Of a stretch of DNA of 64,000 bases, positions 50,815 through 63,088 are shown in pieces. This stretch comes from Clusia tigrina. Lineage: Eukaryota; Arthropoda; Insecta; Diptera; Clusiidae. Position numbers and translations under genes: made by a program. The stretch spans positions 12,050,807 to 12,114,806 of the forward strand of contig OV050032.1 in the NCBI GenBank assembly GCA_920105625.2. The letters are read 5' to 3'. The notes beneath the pieces were generated by a model. The model had not been told where the DNA came from, did not search any database, and worked only from the letters and a program-made list of their open reading frames with translations. Positions within the stretch are counted from its first letter, which is position 1; each line of letters opens with the position of its first letter.

Positions 50815-52345
50815 TTACGGCCGAACTTAACAGCACTCGCCAGGCGCCTCTGCTTTGCGCGCGCCTTCTCCAATCCGTTATACCAAGCATGGTTAGGGTT
50901 TCCTCGACTTGGTCCTTCCATCGGAGACATGGTCGTCACCTACGTCGTCGTCCATCAGCTTCCACTCCGAACACCTTTTTCACTGGAGCTTCTTCGTTCA
51001 TACGCACGATATATCCAAGCCAGCGCAGACGTTGTATAGTGATGCGTCTGACTATGTCAATATCAGCGTAGAGCTAGTACAGTTCATGGTTCATCCGTAT
51101 GCGGTAGTCGTCGCCGACACGAACAGGAACAAAGATTTTACGAAGAATTTTTCTCTCGAAGACCCCAAAAGCGACTGCATCAGTCTGCGACACGACCCAT
51201 GCTTCTGAGCCATAGAGCAGCACGGGTAGGATGAGCGTCTTGTAGAGTGTCAGTTTTGTCGGTCGAGAGAGGGCTCTATTACACATTTGTTTCCTGAGCC
51301 CACAGTAACACCTATTAGCAAGCATGATTCTTCGTTTAATCTCCAGGCTAACGTTGTTTTCCGTGTTAATGGGGGTGCCAAGGTATATAAATTCCTTGAC
51401 AACTTTAAAAGTACAATTGTCCGCTGTAGCATGGGCTCCTAAATGCCAATTATCCCTGCTGGTGGACAGCATAGACGTTGTCTTGCCCTCGTTCACCGTC
51501 ATATCCACTTTCGCTGATTCTTTTCAATGGGGGAAAATGCAGCAGTAACATCTCGCTTGCAGCGTCCAATGATGTCAGCATATGCGAGGAGCTGGACACT
51601 TTTGTAGAAAATAGTGCCATTCCAATGTACACCGGCCTTCCGCAGTACCTCTTCCATTGTGAAATTGAAGAGGTCCCACGACAGTGGATCGCCTGAAACC
51701 TCACACGGTATTAAATGGTTCTGGAGGACACTTCCTACCTTGACAGAGCTGGACGTACTGCTCAAAGTCATTCTACAGAGCCGTATTAGCTTTGTAGGAA
51801 TACCGAACTCAGACATGGTGGCATATAGGCAATCCCTTATCGGGCTATCCAAAGCAGCTTTATAGGCTACAAAGAGATGATGGGTGTCGATCTGTTGCTC
51901 GTGGGTTTTCTCCAGGATTTGGCGCAGCGTGTAGATCTGATCAAAGGTGGACTTTCCAGGTCTAAAACCGCACTGCTAGGGTCCAATCAGTTTGTTGGCA
52001 TATGGTTTTAGTCTATCACACAATACGCTAGACAGAACCTTATATGAGATGGCAATAAGACTGATTTCTCGATAGTTGGCGCATATCGTCGGGTCAGCTT
52101 TCTTCAATACAAGACACTGAGAATCCAATTGTCAGGCATACTTTCGTCTAACCGTATTTTTCTGATGAGTTGATGCATCCACCCTATCAGCTCATCGCCT
52201 CCGGCCCTGGACAATTCTGCAGGCAGTCCATCGGCACAAGCCGCTTTGTTGTTCTTTAGTCGCTGAATAACAACTCGGACCTCATCGTGGCTAGGTGGTG
52301 GAAGAACCACTCCGTCATCAAAACTTGGTGGTAATGGGTTGAATT
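50815..52345 (-). mobile_element. Dead RTE-like LINE reverse transcriptase
   Basis: On the minus strand, reading from 52345, RLKNNKAACADGLPAELSRAG is the RT finger segment. FDSPIRD-like SPIRDCLYATMSEFGIPTKL follows near 51845. The motif before the active site reads VQLLAYADIIGRCKRDVTAAF, so one Asp of YADD and neighbouring residues are deleted. Then VNEGKTTSMLSTSRD, KVVKEFIYLGT, LYKTLILPVLLYGSEAW and FERKILRKIF follow. Near 50830-51010 an RLRWLG...RRRRP...RWKDQVEE tail is readable out of frame. No RNase H follows, which fits the RTE clade. The clade call is tentative. Frameshifts and active-site loss make it inactive. Confidence 0.85.
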
Positions 52346-52439
52346 CTCCAAGTAATTTAGAGATATATATTATAATATTTCATTAGTTTAGTTTTTTTAA
52401 CGATTTAAAACGGAACTTAGTAACAAAAAGATTTGGGAA

Positions 52440-53420
52440 GGTATATCTACAGCTGGCAAGATAAACCAGCATATGATAATATGGTACACGGACGGTTCCT
52501 GCACTGATGAAGGACCTGAGGCAAGTGTATTTATTATTATTAATTCCATGACATTTGCCACAATAAAACTATACTTATGCTAACAAAGTTAACTAACGAG
52601 GCAAGTGTATTTGGTCCGGGAAAAAGATACTCGGAAGCGCTAGGCAAGAACACAGGCAGCTTTCAAGCGGAAATTTACGCGATAGACAGGTGCCTTTAAT
52701 TCAAACTAGAACGAAACTATCGGAGCAAAAGAATAGTCATCATAACTGATAGTCAGGCAGTAATTAAGACACTCATCTCTCACCGAATGACATCAAAACT
52801 GGCGCTGGAGATTCTTGATAAGCTGAATTTCCTTGGCCAAAACAAACAGCTATGGATCCAATGGGTTCCAGGTCACGTGGGAATTTCTGGTAATGAAATG
52901 GCAGCAAACTTGCCAGGAAGGGACCCGACTCTCCGCTTGTAGGCCCGGAACCATTTTGTGGATTAAGAAAGGACAACTTTTCCTCGTTCTATCAGGAAGC
53001 AGAAGACAAACAAAGAAGATACTGAGACAATTTACCGGGGCTAACACAATCAAAATCACTTATAGGGACCTAGAACCCAAATCCTTTCAAAGATTATATG
53101 GAATTTAATAAGACTAATTTAAGAGTCATTATAGGAATCCTAGCAGGGCACTGTAAGTTTGAATTTCAGCCTAACAAAACTGGAAACCTATTCTAATGGA
53201 TTTTGCAGAATTTGCAGGGACGATGAGACCGTGAAATACGTGCTGGGATCATGCTAAGACTAATGCACAAGCCACAAAAGCAATTGGGCAATCATCAATA
53301 CCGGGTAAAGAAATACGACTCAGTCTTATTACTAAAATTCATCGAGGAAACTGGACTCGGAGAAATACTCTGAATCAAAGAAAGGGGCAGAATAAATCTC
53401 TAAGGTCGGATCCTCCCTTA
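52440..53420 (+). mobile_element. LINE RNase H and zinc-knuckle remnant
   Basis: IIWYTDGSCTDEGPEASVF starts RNase H (about 52478) and is interrupted by a nested insertion. Then come GSFQAEIYAIDRC, TDSQAVIKTLISH and WIQWVPGHVGISGNEMAANL, the full series of catalytic blocks (D, E, D, and GNExA with the final Asp changed to Asn). A CRICRDDETVKYVL knuckle is near 53208. There are several stops. It is a separate element from the RTE-like one on its left. Confidence 0.87.
52518..52612 (-). mobile_element. 65-bp nested insertion with 15-bp target-site duplication
   Basis: GAGGCAAGTGTATTT occurs at 52518-52532 and 52598-52612, flanking 65 bp (52533-52597). The host RNase H sequence (EASVF) is continuous when one copy plus the insert is removed. 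The insert begins ATTATTATTAATTCC, i.e. an (AAT)n tail on the minus strand. This is the signature of a very short 5'-truncated target-primed insertion. Confidence 0.82.
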
Positions 53421-53970
53421 ATAATAACAAATATTTAGTTATTTTTTCTACATAGATTTGCACAAGGTTCATGAGGCAGGACTATTCATACATATCAACA
53501 CAATTTTTTGGACCGGGAAACAGAATGATTCTAACTACTTTCAGTCAAATAATACACTCGAGAAATCTTTGACATAGACCCTGAGTGAAACAAGTCCCAA
53601 CGAAACAAATACGCAAGTTATAATAAATCTTCAGAGAAAGAAATGTAGTCCCAAAGCAAAACTGAAAGAAATGCCAATTATTGCGAAAAAATAGCGCACA
53701 GTGAAAACATGATATTCATTATAAAATAAGTACGGTCTTATTATGATACAGAACTCTCTCTGAGATCTCACAGACTGGGTATTTAGCGGATAGTGTGGTA
53801 TTTCTGGCCTCTCACAAATAATAAAAAATAAAATAATTGTAGTAAGGAATCGCGTTGCTAACTGCCACATACTTATCCATATATATACCATGTATGGGAA
53901 GGGTTGTCTCTATAAATTGACAATGGGCCGTATGAATGAAGAGAAGGTAAGAGCTTCGCTTTTTAATAAT
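53421..53970. other. Intergenic, nothing recognised
   Basis: AT-rich spacer between a LINE relic and a SINE. Confidence 0.5.
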
Positions 53971-54203
53971 ATATATTTTATTATTATTATTATTATTATA
54001 TCTTACACCATAGTTAATTAAGAGTGCAATGTGTTGGGGGAATGAGTACTAGCTACAGAGGCTTTCGACTCGAAGAGAAAAGGATTTTATAGAAAGAAGC
54101 ATTTTGGAGACCAAGCTCGTGGCAGGATTTGAACTTGCGACCCTCCGGGTGTGATTTTAGAATGCTTACGACTAGACCACAGGGGTCGGCTAAATATATT
54201 TTA
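53971..54203 (-). mobile_element. tRNA-derived SINE, full-length copy with 10-bp target duplication
   Basis: On the minus strand it begins GCCGACCCCTGTGGTCTAGTCG (A-box region TGGTCTAGTCG), has a B-box region GCAAGTTCAAATCCTGCC, then the body GGTCTCCAAAATGCTTC, TTCGACTCGAAG-type inverted motif and GCTAGTACTCATTCC, ending in ATATAATAATAATAATAATAA. ATATATTTTA at 53971-53980 and 54194-54203 is an exact target-site duplication. The body is about 213 bp. The cloverleaf is degraded, so this is not a functional tRNA. Confidence 0.9.
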
Positions 54204-55072
54204 AATACTCCCAGTTCCATCAGATCAAGTGAGCGTTTAGTTTCCCTACAAAGTTAAGCATAAGCGCGCGTTTTTGATAATGGAGTTTATGGTTCAGTTC
54301 AACATATGAATAAAGAGATGAATTGGTAATAAACATAACGCATAAAAGGTTGATTAGTAGAAACCTCAGTTTTACCGAGTCATAACATAATGAAAGGAAT
54401 GTTAGTAGTAATTACTTGTATGCTGGACATGTCGAAAGAAGAAGCGGAGCCTATTTCTATGTTGTTTTGTGGAAAATTTTGAGATTCAATCACATGTGTA
54501 GAAGAATTCCAAATGAGCCAAAATGCTTTAAGCAGAACCGTGATTCATGTATCTAGACTAAAAAGTAACCAAAGAGAATTGAAGAGGATTGATTGAAAAG
54601 GTTCAAGCTGCCAAGTTGTATTGAGAGTTACTTGCGGAAAGTCCTTAAAAACAGCGTATATTCCACATTTACACGAATATGTAAAGCGAAGAAGTATTGC
54701 AAGTAAAAATGTCGCACGGTTTTGAAATGTTAATGAGAAATTCTAAAGACTCGTCCCTCTTCTCTTGCATTTAAGGTAAGTGAAGCGTCGCTAAGGTCCC
54801 AGGAGAATTCTTTAAGTCTTTGACTATAAACGGAGTGTTTCACCACATCATTGCTGCCTACACGTTCATCTGACGCTCATTTTCAAAAAGAAGCCTCAGT
54901 GCTCCAGTGCAGGATAATTGAAATGTTCAACCAATTACCACTTGGTCGATGACCATGAACTGCCTATATTTGCAGATTTCCCTTTGTTTGCCTGTGTAAC
55001 TACTTCAATTCAGGCAAATGTTTGCATTTAGCTTTCTTACTTATTATGATGTACGTGTGAATGTGTGTGAGT

Positions 55073-55123
<51 letters not shown>

Positions 55124-57039
55124 TTGGCGGAATAAACTCGTAAGGCAACCACAGAAAAAAAGATGCGGGCACACCTCAATCTTTAATGCGAGCGATGTAC
55201 GTACAGACGGGCATATGCAGTTGGTTCACCGCTTGCAAGCCTCCTCTTGCAAGTTGAGTGTTTTGCGAGCACGTTTAATCCGCAGTCAGAATCGCAGCCA
55301 CAGAACCCGCTGACTGTGATTGAAACCCCCAATTAACTCAATTTAACACTTGCGCGCTCGCTTACGGAGCTCTAATGAGGTACAAAATGTTAATAAAACC
55401 GATTTTAAAAAACCGTAAATTACCATATAACTCGATTGTTGTGTTGTTGCTGTTAACGCTGCTGTACCTGTTGCTGTTGTTGGCGATGTTGATGATGCTG
55501 TTGCGAACCACCAAACTAAATAACAAGGCACCAACAGCGGCAAGGCTATAATCAAGGGCAGGACATTCGCACGTTTTATTAAAGCCCCAATCCTGAAAGA
55601 TTACATCTTCACATATAAACACAGTCACACACACATGCTGGCAGGCATTTATGCGATTGGGTAAGTGGCTGGAATTAAACCACTGCTACAACAACAACAG
55701 CAGCGGCGGCAGCAGCAGACCATACCAGCGAACACTTGAAAATCCTCCAAACGTAGGCTGTTGCCAATTACACGACAAACAGTGTTAATTTGTACAAAAT
55801 CGCCACCAATTACGTCAAATATACATCAATTATGCTGCAAACAACGTCATGTGCTAAACGCAGTGCGAGGCCCAAACGCGCTCGCTCGCCTGCTTGTCCG
55901 CCTGCCAGATTGCAGCAATCTGCGGCACTTGCTGGCATATGTTGTCGACGGAGGAAAAACTAAAAAGGGCAAATCTGAATTGCCGTGGTCGCCGGCAACC
56001 ACATAAATACTCGCACCCTTTCGTTTTTCGTTGAAATTGGTTATGTATGTCGCCGTGTAATCCTAACAAACAAGTCCGGACAGACAGAGATAAACACGAG
56101 AGTAGTTCGGAAAGTGAAAACCATTTGCAAGAATAGCGGACGGATGTACAAAGAGACTGACCACTCACTTGACTTCGAGCAAGACGAGCAAGCTCTTGGA
56201 ATGGATTTGCGAATTAGCGATTCATCGAGTACTGAACCCAGCAAATTTACCAACTCTTTTTGGCTGTGCAAGGCTTACTGGGCGTTTGCCCGCCATCATT
56301 TTGTTTGTCTGTTCTAACAGTCTACGAGTACAAACGAACTTGCATGGGCGCCTATGAAATGAAGCCCAAAGGAAATAATTTGCTATGAGAAACACCCAAG
56401 AAACGTGATTTCCAAGGATATTATAAATAAGAAAATAAAGCGAAACAACAATTTTATGTGTTCATTTATTTGTGAATAATTCTTTTTAATTAGAAGTTTT
56501 TTGTAATAAAAAAGAGCATTAAAGGAGAAACCAAATACCAATTAGACTCGCCTTGTTTGAAAATATGTTTTGCGGTGTATTCGTAAGGATCTCCATGGTT
56601 GAAGAATTCCCACTAAATACAGAAGTTTGCAAGGGTCGACGAAGAATAGCTTTCAAGCTAATCGTATCAGTGCAAAACTGCTCCTTATATAAATATAAAT
56701 AATTATTAAATAATAAACCAGGACATAGTCCTCAAAAGATTTTATGTTATCAGAATGTTCGAATAGATTCCTGGCAAATAACCCAAACCCGTTGAAGAGT
56801 GATTCTAATATGCATTTTTGAGATATTTATATCCTTGTTGTGCTCGTAAGTAGTCATTTCCACTGCACTACGGCCTATTTATAAAGTGCGAGTAATTATG
56901 GTAATGAATCTATGATTTTTATGTCATAAAGTTGAATCATGTGAGTACATTTATGAAAACAACTTTTAGAGGATATCTTCTCGATGCATAACCACCCGAA
57001 ACTATTATATAGAGTGTTGTAAAGAGAAAGCCATTATTT
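54204..57039. other. Intergenic, with a (GT)n run and a GC-richer island
   Basis: 54204-55000 is AT-rich and featureless. 55070-56420 is a transposon-free island with CAG/CTG triplets near 55440-55500 and 55690-55715. No gene recognised. Confidence 0.45.
55071..55121. repeat. (GT)n microsatellite
   Basis: GT dinucleotides, with two GA interruptions at the start. Confidence 0.95.
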
Positions 57040-58130
57040 TTGCATAAAATTGAAGGCTGTTGGAATGAACCGATTTACGTCAATTATCCACTATTTTGGT
57101 CGATAACTTGCTGCCATTTTAAAGGTAACTACATTATGCATCTTTCATAGAAACCTTTGTCCTTATTGGCAAAAAACTGCGACAGTCGGTTTTTACAAGC
57201 TTCTCTTGAGGCGAATATGTCATCAGCAAAATTATTCGCCATAGACAGGAACCGGTGGTAATCTCTTGGTGCCAGGCCCGGACTATAAGGTGGATACATA
57301 ATAGCCTACCAACCAAGCTCCTTGAGCATCTGGCGAGATACTACCGATATGTGGGGCCTGGGGTTCTCCTGAAGGAACAGAATTCCTCTCCTATTGGCAG
57401 AAACTGATCGCTTCTGGACGATTTCTGCCTTCAGACGGTCGAGTTGTTGACAGTACAGGTCCGAATTAAGAGTTTGGCCGGGGGAGAGCAGCTCATAGTA
57501 GATGATTCCGTGCCAATTCCACCAAACACACTGGAAAACCATCCTGGCCGTCAATTCGGGCTTGGCCACCATTTGCGCCGGCTCAACGCGATTCGACCAC
57601 GACCGTTTTGGCTTGACTTGGTCGTAAGTGACCCACTTGTCATCACCAGTCACCATCCGCTTCAGAAATGGGTCGATTTGGTTGCGATTTAGCTGCGATT
57701 CAGTCCATGAGGATTCTTTTGCCTTAACTCGTGTGGTACCCATACAACGAGCTTCTTTTTGTATGCAGCCTTATTCAAGTGGTTCCAAAGGGGTTTTTTG
57801 TGTAATGTTTAGCTCCTGGCTAATCGAATCAGTGCTTACATGAAGGTCTCGCTCGACGACTTTCATGATTTTATCGACATTTTCGGCAATTGGCCTACCA
57901 GAGCGTGGTGCATCTTCGACATAAAAATTACCAGAACGGAATCGACGAAGCTAAAATTGCGCTTGATTGGCTGTTACAGTATCCAGATCATAAACATTTT
58001 TCACACTTTCAATCGCCTGCCGTTTGTGTTCACTTTTGACGAAGAAAAGCTGTAAAATATGACGTATTTTCTCTTTGCTGGTGTTCATCTTTGAGGCGCG
58101 CTCAACAAAACTGAGTCAAGAAATCGCAAA
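57040..58130 (-). mobile_element. Decayed mariner, third lineage (Hsmar1/cecropia-like)
   Basis: Nearly the whole transposase can be followed on the minus strand from 58088 to 57070. I could not identify convincing terminal inverted repeats, so the outer limits are those of the coding remnant plus a margin. Confidence 0.85.
57070..58088 (-). pseudogene. Mariner transposase pseudogene, near full length
   Basis: It starts MNTSKEKIRHILQLFFV (Met at 58088), then RRFRSGNFYVEDAPRSGRP and ENVDKIMKVVERDLHVS. After a frame change, an open stretch (57743-57306) holds the catalytic core: FLKRMVTGDDKWVTYD (first Asp, in TGD), WWNWHGIIYYELL, QQLDRLKAEI, and LQENPRPH, where the usual HQDNARPH has lost its second catalytic Asp (now Glu). 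A further shift gives MYPPYSPGLAPRDYHRF with the third Asp and ASREACKNRLSQFFANKDKGF. A stop codon follows MKLPLKWQQ-like sequence. It is dead by frameshifts, stops and the D-to-E change. Confidence 0.9.
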
Positions 58131-60971
58131 ACCAGCTGAGAAGTTTTGTCAGTACGAAATCTTATCTATCTAACGTTATTTTGCGTAACCCGATCGCACT
58201 TGTACAACGCGCAAAAGAGCCTGAACCGAAATTTTATTGAGTTTCTCTTGGTTCCTGATCGCTGCACGAGACTAGAGGTCAGCCTTACAAAGGTAGCCTT
58301 TTTTCAGTTTAAGTGCATCGGTTAGCGCATATAGACTATTTTTCACTTAAACTAATAACGAAACACAAAAAAAAAAATAAATGCAGCTGGCTCCAATTCC
58401 TACGAAGTAATGCGGAGAAGTTTGGTTTTGTCCTCATACAAAACATGTTCATTTGGGAGTTATTGCATTTGTTTGGGGGATTAATTCCTTTGGGGGTTCA
58501 TGTCTCATACCAGTGGTCGTTTATGTAGGTACGCGTGCATATATACTCGTGTCCGTATATACTCGTGTACTCGTGTATCTCAACAGCTAATACGGTGGAA
58601 AAGCCACTGCGGTGAATTTGCCATCCGCAAATTCGTGTGAAATACAAGCAGCGCCTGCGGCCACGTTAACGAGCCGCAACACTAGGCGGTCTGCTGTGGA
58701 TTTCAAGGATACGAGTATTTCTCTATACAATTTTGGGACAATTGCATGCGTTTCAGTTGCAGTTTAAAAAACAACATTTCAAAATTTGATTTGTTGTTCT
58801 TGTTGTTGTTGTCTTACCTATTGCGGCGATTCACGGACAGTTGTCTTGCGGTGGGAAATCACAACTGGTGAAACTAAAATCCATAAAAAACCACTTTAAA
58901 ACAAAAACTCAGCTCTTTAAACATTTCATGACAGTAATTTTGAAAATATAAAAATTATTTTGCATTTCGCTGTGAATTTAAAATTTGCATTTTGCGGTCA
59001 GGTCACAACCAGGCTACGGTAGGAAGTAATTGCAGCCATTTCGAGGGTCGTACTTGCAGCCAATTGTGCACCTTCGGATACGTAGCTTAGTCGAACGTTG
59101 CAGAAAGCGATAGACGAATGTGGCGAATATGTCGAGAGAACCACAAAACGCTGGCGCTACCACTTTCAGTGCCGATAATATATAAAAAAGCATTTAATTC
59201 AATTTGGTAGTGAAAAGTCGACGAATCGCATTGACAGTGGAATTGGAAATGGAAACGGGATTTGGGAATATGGCGAGAAGTGCTCGCAGTGCTGCCTGTC
59301 ATGCACGCGTTGTTAATTTGCATACAGATGTCATTCGGTTTAATCGCCTTGACGTGACTATATGCAAATTCGTGTAATCGATCATCGTTAGAGCGGTTGG
59401 TTGGTTATATCGTTGACTGGGTGGTTGCTTGGCTGCCTGGCTGCTTGGCTGCCTGGCTGCTTGGCTGCTTGGATGGTCGGTTGTCTACAATTTGTGTGCA
59501 TAGTCAAAAAGTAAATAAAAATAGCCTGCAGGAATGCGCCGGCGAAAATGTCACACAAATGATATCAAATGAAGAATAATGATTTGTGTTGACAGTTCCA
59601 GCATGATGAGGACACTGATAATGACAATCACCTTTGATAGACAACCATCCAATTGATGCCTGATCTGCCGCAAACGGTGTCAACCCTTAACGGCACTCAG
59701 GCACCCTTTAACCCTGTCTCGGCACTGTTGTTAGTAGCATTAGCTTCGTGAATGATTTTCATAATTTGAATACAGTACTTTGCATAATTTTATTTAATAA
59801 TTTCAGCTACTTTTACGCGTATACGTCGGTTTATGTGCGTATATGTTTTGCCACTATGGGAGGTGCCCCAATCAATCCATTCATCTCTAGTTTTTGTTGT
59901 GCTTTGTTCACCTTATTGTAAACTCGTTAATTTGCAATTTTGTAATACAATTTTGCATAAGACGCTTCCTTAGTTTACACTTTGTAAACTGTGCAATTTG
60001 CATAAGCAACTGATGACTGACTGCATTGACTTTTCGCCTAAGCTGTTCCGATGATTAATGTTTGAAATCGTGGCGTTTTTTTAAGCTCAACAGCTAAAGT
60101 CTGCTTTGCACAAACTGAATATTGAAGTAAATGTGTGTGCGTGTGTGCGCTTTGAGCCTATCAACAAATTGTGACATTGTCAATAACTATGATAAAACAT
60201 ATTGTACGAGTAAGACGAGAAACAACGCACTGTTCTGCGCGGTTTATGGAGACAAACTGAGTTTATCGCATGCAAAACTAAGCGAACTGGACTGTAAACT
60301 ATGTCAAAAGTGGAGTAGAACCTGCCTCGTTGGAACCACCGTGGACTCAAATGTACTTCACAGCATAAGCAAAGTATGCAGTTTCAGTTTGGATTGCAAT
60401 TATTGCTGGGTAATATGAGCATGGCATTTACTACCTTAACTTCCTCTAGAAGATGCCGAAGCTTCCACACACTAATAATAAGCAAGACCCGAGACTTTTA
60501 TTTTTTACAGCTACACAGTTAGGGAAACACATTTTAATTAATACATCCATGAGAGAAGGTGAGATTCCCGTAGTTTAGACTTACCGGAGCTGCTTTCCGG
60601 ACATCTCGTGGCAACCACATTTTTATTGGGCCTTATTTAGAAAAATGAGCAAATCTTTTGTCGACTTTTCCAAGAAATGTCAGCGAAATTGCTCACTTCT
60701 ATGCGATTGTAACTAAGCTTTTCACGTTGGAGCCATTTTGGATGGACTGAGACTCGTTGAGCTGCGAGCGACTGGAAAGCAACGCTTCAGAATATCGAAC
60801 TCTGGAGCACGCCATCAAACTTAAACTTAACTCCCCAGTCTCGCTGGTTTTCTTTGTTAGGCATGTGGCAACTTGTTACCATGGCGGCGAGTGGATTTAT
60901 CGCTAGAAGATGTTGTTTTATCTAAGACGACGGTATCGTCGTCGTCGTCGTCGTCGTTGTCGTTGTTGTCG

Positions 60972-61005
<34 letters not shown>

Positions 61006-62842
61006 AGTAATTGTTGTTGTTCGACTAATTCACGTGCCACTTCTGCCGGCTGGACTAGCGCATGTACTCGTACGAGCTTCGTAGCTACGAAGTACACCAT
61101 CAACGCTTAAAGGAGAGTAACACAAGGTTGCATGCATGTGGCCATAATGGTTGCCACTCAATCTTGATTGGCTTTTAATGCTTGATTATGTTGTTGCGCC
61201 GCATATGAGTGTGCTCACGTACTCGTATATGGCCACACAGCGGTTGCTCCCAAATGCGTTTTTAATTTTGCTTGCAAGCGCATGCGCAGCCAGCAAACGG
61301 GCAGCAGGCAGTCAAGTGCATGGGTGCTAGTAATTAATGGGGCGTATTTATTTTATTAAAATTTAATTGAAGTCCACATACTCACGCGTCCCGGACGCAG
61401 TTTTGTTTTCATTTTTACTTCTTTACTTCTTTCATTTTTATATATTTCTTATTTAGTCGTTTGCTCTTAAATGGCTGCCGCATGTCATGATTTTGTGGGT
61501 TGTTGGGGGACGGCAAAATTTAATTTACGACTACGCATTTTTAATTTAATTTAATCTTTACTTCATACAACGTAGGCATATTATATAAATTCGTTGTATG
61601 TGCTTTCGTACATACTGCAAATAGGCGTATCTTTGTGTAGATGAACATGAACGTGAAGTACTGGTCGTCCTGCCAGCGCCAGCGGTAGCAAGATGCCAGC
61701 GCAGTGTTTGTGTGCCCTTTGAGGTAAGCCACTTTGACTGGCTTTTAGCTGCTTTCGTGCGTTGTGTAAATACAGACACTGGCCCAGACACTACCACCGC
61801 AGACAAATCCCCAGAAACATGCGTGTGTTTGTAAGACATTTCGTTAATCCCTGCGACTACTGCTTTTGACTACTAATTTTGTCGGCTACTACTATTTTAA
61901 GTAAACATGCCCCTTCCCATATGCGGCATCTATCAATGCCAAGCGACAAGCATCATCATACCGGCAGCATAGCCAAATATTTGCTTTAAGATCATTTAGT
62001 CTCAAGCCATTTCTCGCTAGAATTCTACTTACTCGCATGTGCACTCACTCACACGGACGGCACTTGTTCAAATATTTAGAGATGCTGCTGGTGTAAGGAT
62101 TTCGGATTTCGGATTTCGGATTTTGGATTTTGGATGTTGGATTTTCGAGCACCGAACACGCACCGACAATTAAACGGTTGGCATGAACTGATATTGGTAT
62201 TGGTGTGAGTATGGCTTGATATGGCGAGGAGTGGTGTGGCGTGTTATCGTTTGGTAGCTAGGTAGAGTAGTAGGTGTGTTTGTGTTTCATCAGCACATAT
62301 CTGGGTGGGCTGCATCTTGTCTTGTTTATTTTTTATTTTATTTTCTTTCAATGGCGTCAACGTATTTCGACACTGCTACTTAAACTCCAAAGGGTCATGC
62401 TAGGCACCCAAATGATCAGGAAGCTTGCATGCTGTATGTTACATTGTATGCAGTACGTATAAGAAAAATGAAGTATCTTAGTATTGTATCCTTGTAAGTG
62501 CAATCTAAATTCATATAGGAAAATTCTGTTTGATCTGCTGAGAAATCAGTTTTTGAAATTGCTCGTTTCCCATGAGTTCAACAAAAATTGCAACTTTGTG
62601 TGATTTTGCAAAACAATTAATATTTCTCTTTAGATGAAAATTGTATTCTAATCACAAATACCATATTAGATGAGCATATTTTGGGTGGTCATCTCAGCCA
62701 CCTTTTCTTCAATGAAGAGTATTTCCCATTTGAACTGACAAATCAATCTCTCAGAAAATTCTCAGCTGCGGCGATCGCTCTCTGACCAACGTAGCAATAC
62801 GAAAAAAGCCGGCTTGGCATCAGTTGAGTATAACTTTAGCTA
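58131..62842. other. Intergenic, long transposon-free stretch
   Basis: About 4.7 kb with no gene or transposon recognised. Simple repeats include an ACTCGTGTA cluster (58548-58578), a TTGGCTGCC repeat (59428-59473), (CGT)n then (TTG)n at 60931-61005, and a GGATTTC repeat (62096-62140). The composition resembles the other enhancer-like islands. The far edge is more than 35 kb from the h ATG. Confidence 0.45.
60931..61016. repeat. (CGT)n/(TTG)n trinucleotide tract
   Basis: CGTCGTCGT runs change into TTG runs. They encode poly-Arg/Cys in one direction and poly-Gln in the other, neither of which is a gene. Confidence 0.95.
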
Positions 62843-63088
62843 AATAAACTGAGTCCTGGCCGCCCTCTGTGGTCCAGTGGTAAGCATGCTAGACTCACAC
62901 CCCGAGGGTCAGTCGCAGGTTCTCCAAAATACATCGGGCTTGGTCTCCAAAATACATCTTTCTATAAAATCTTTTTCTCTTCGAGTCGAAAGCCTCTGTA
63001 GCTAGTACTCATTCCACCCCAACACCTTGCACTCATAATTAATTATGGCGTGAGATATATAATAATAATAATAATAATAAACTGAGTC
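62843..63088 (+). mobile_element. tRNA-derived SINE, full-length copy with 13-bp target duplication
   Basis: It begins near 62856 with GGCCGCCCTCTGTGGTCCAGTGG (A-box TGGTCCAGTGG), followed by AAGCATGCTAGACTCACACC, a shortened B-box region GTCGCAGGTTC, then the body GGTCTCCAAAATACATC, TTCGAGTCGAAAGCC, GCTAGTACTCATTCC and TTGCACTCATAATTAATTAT, ending in (AAT)n. AATAAACTGAGTC at 62843-62855 and 63076-63088 is an exact target-site duplication. The body is 220 bp. Confidence 0.92.

Noticed and set aside
62856..62930. Possible tRNA gene (A- and B-box-like sequence)
   Set aside because: The arms do not form a full cloverleaf. The unit continues into a shared SINE body with a (TAA)n tail and is flanked by a target duplication.
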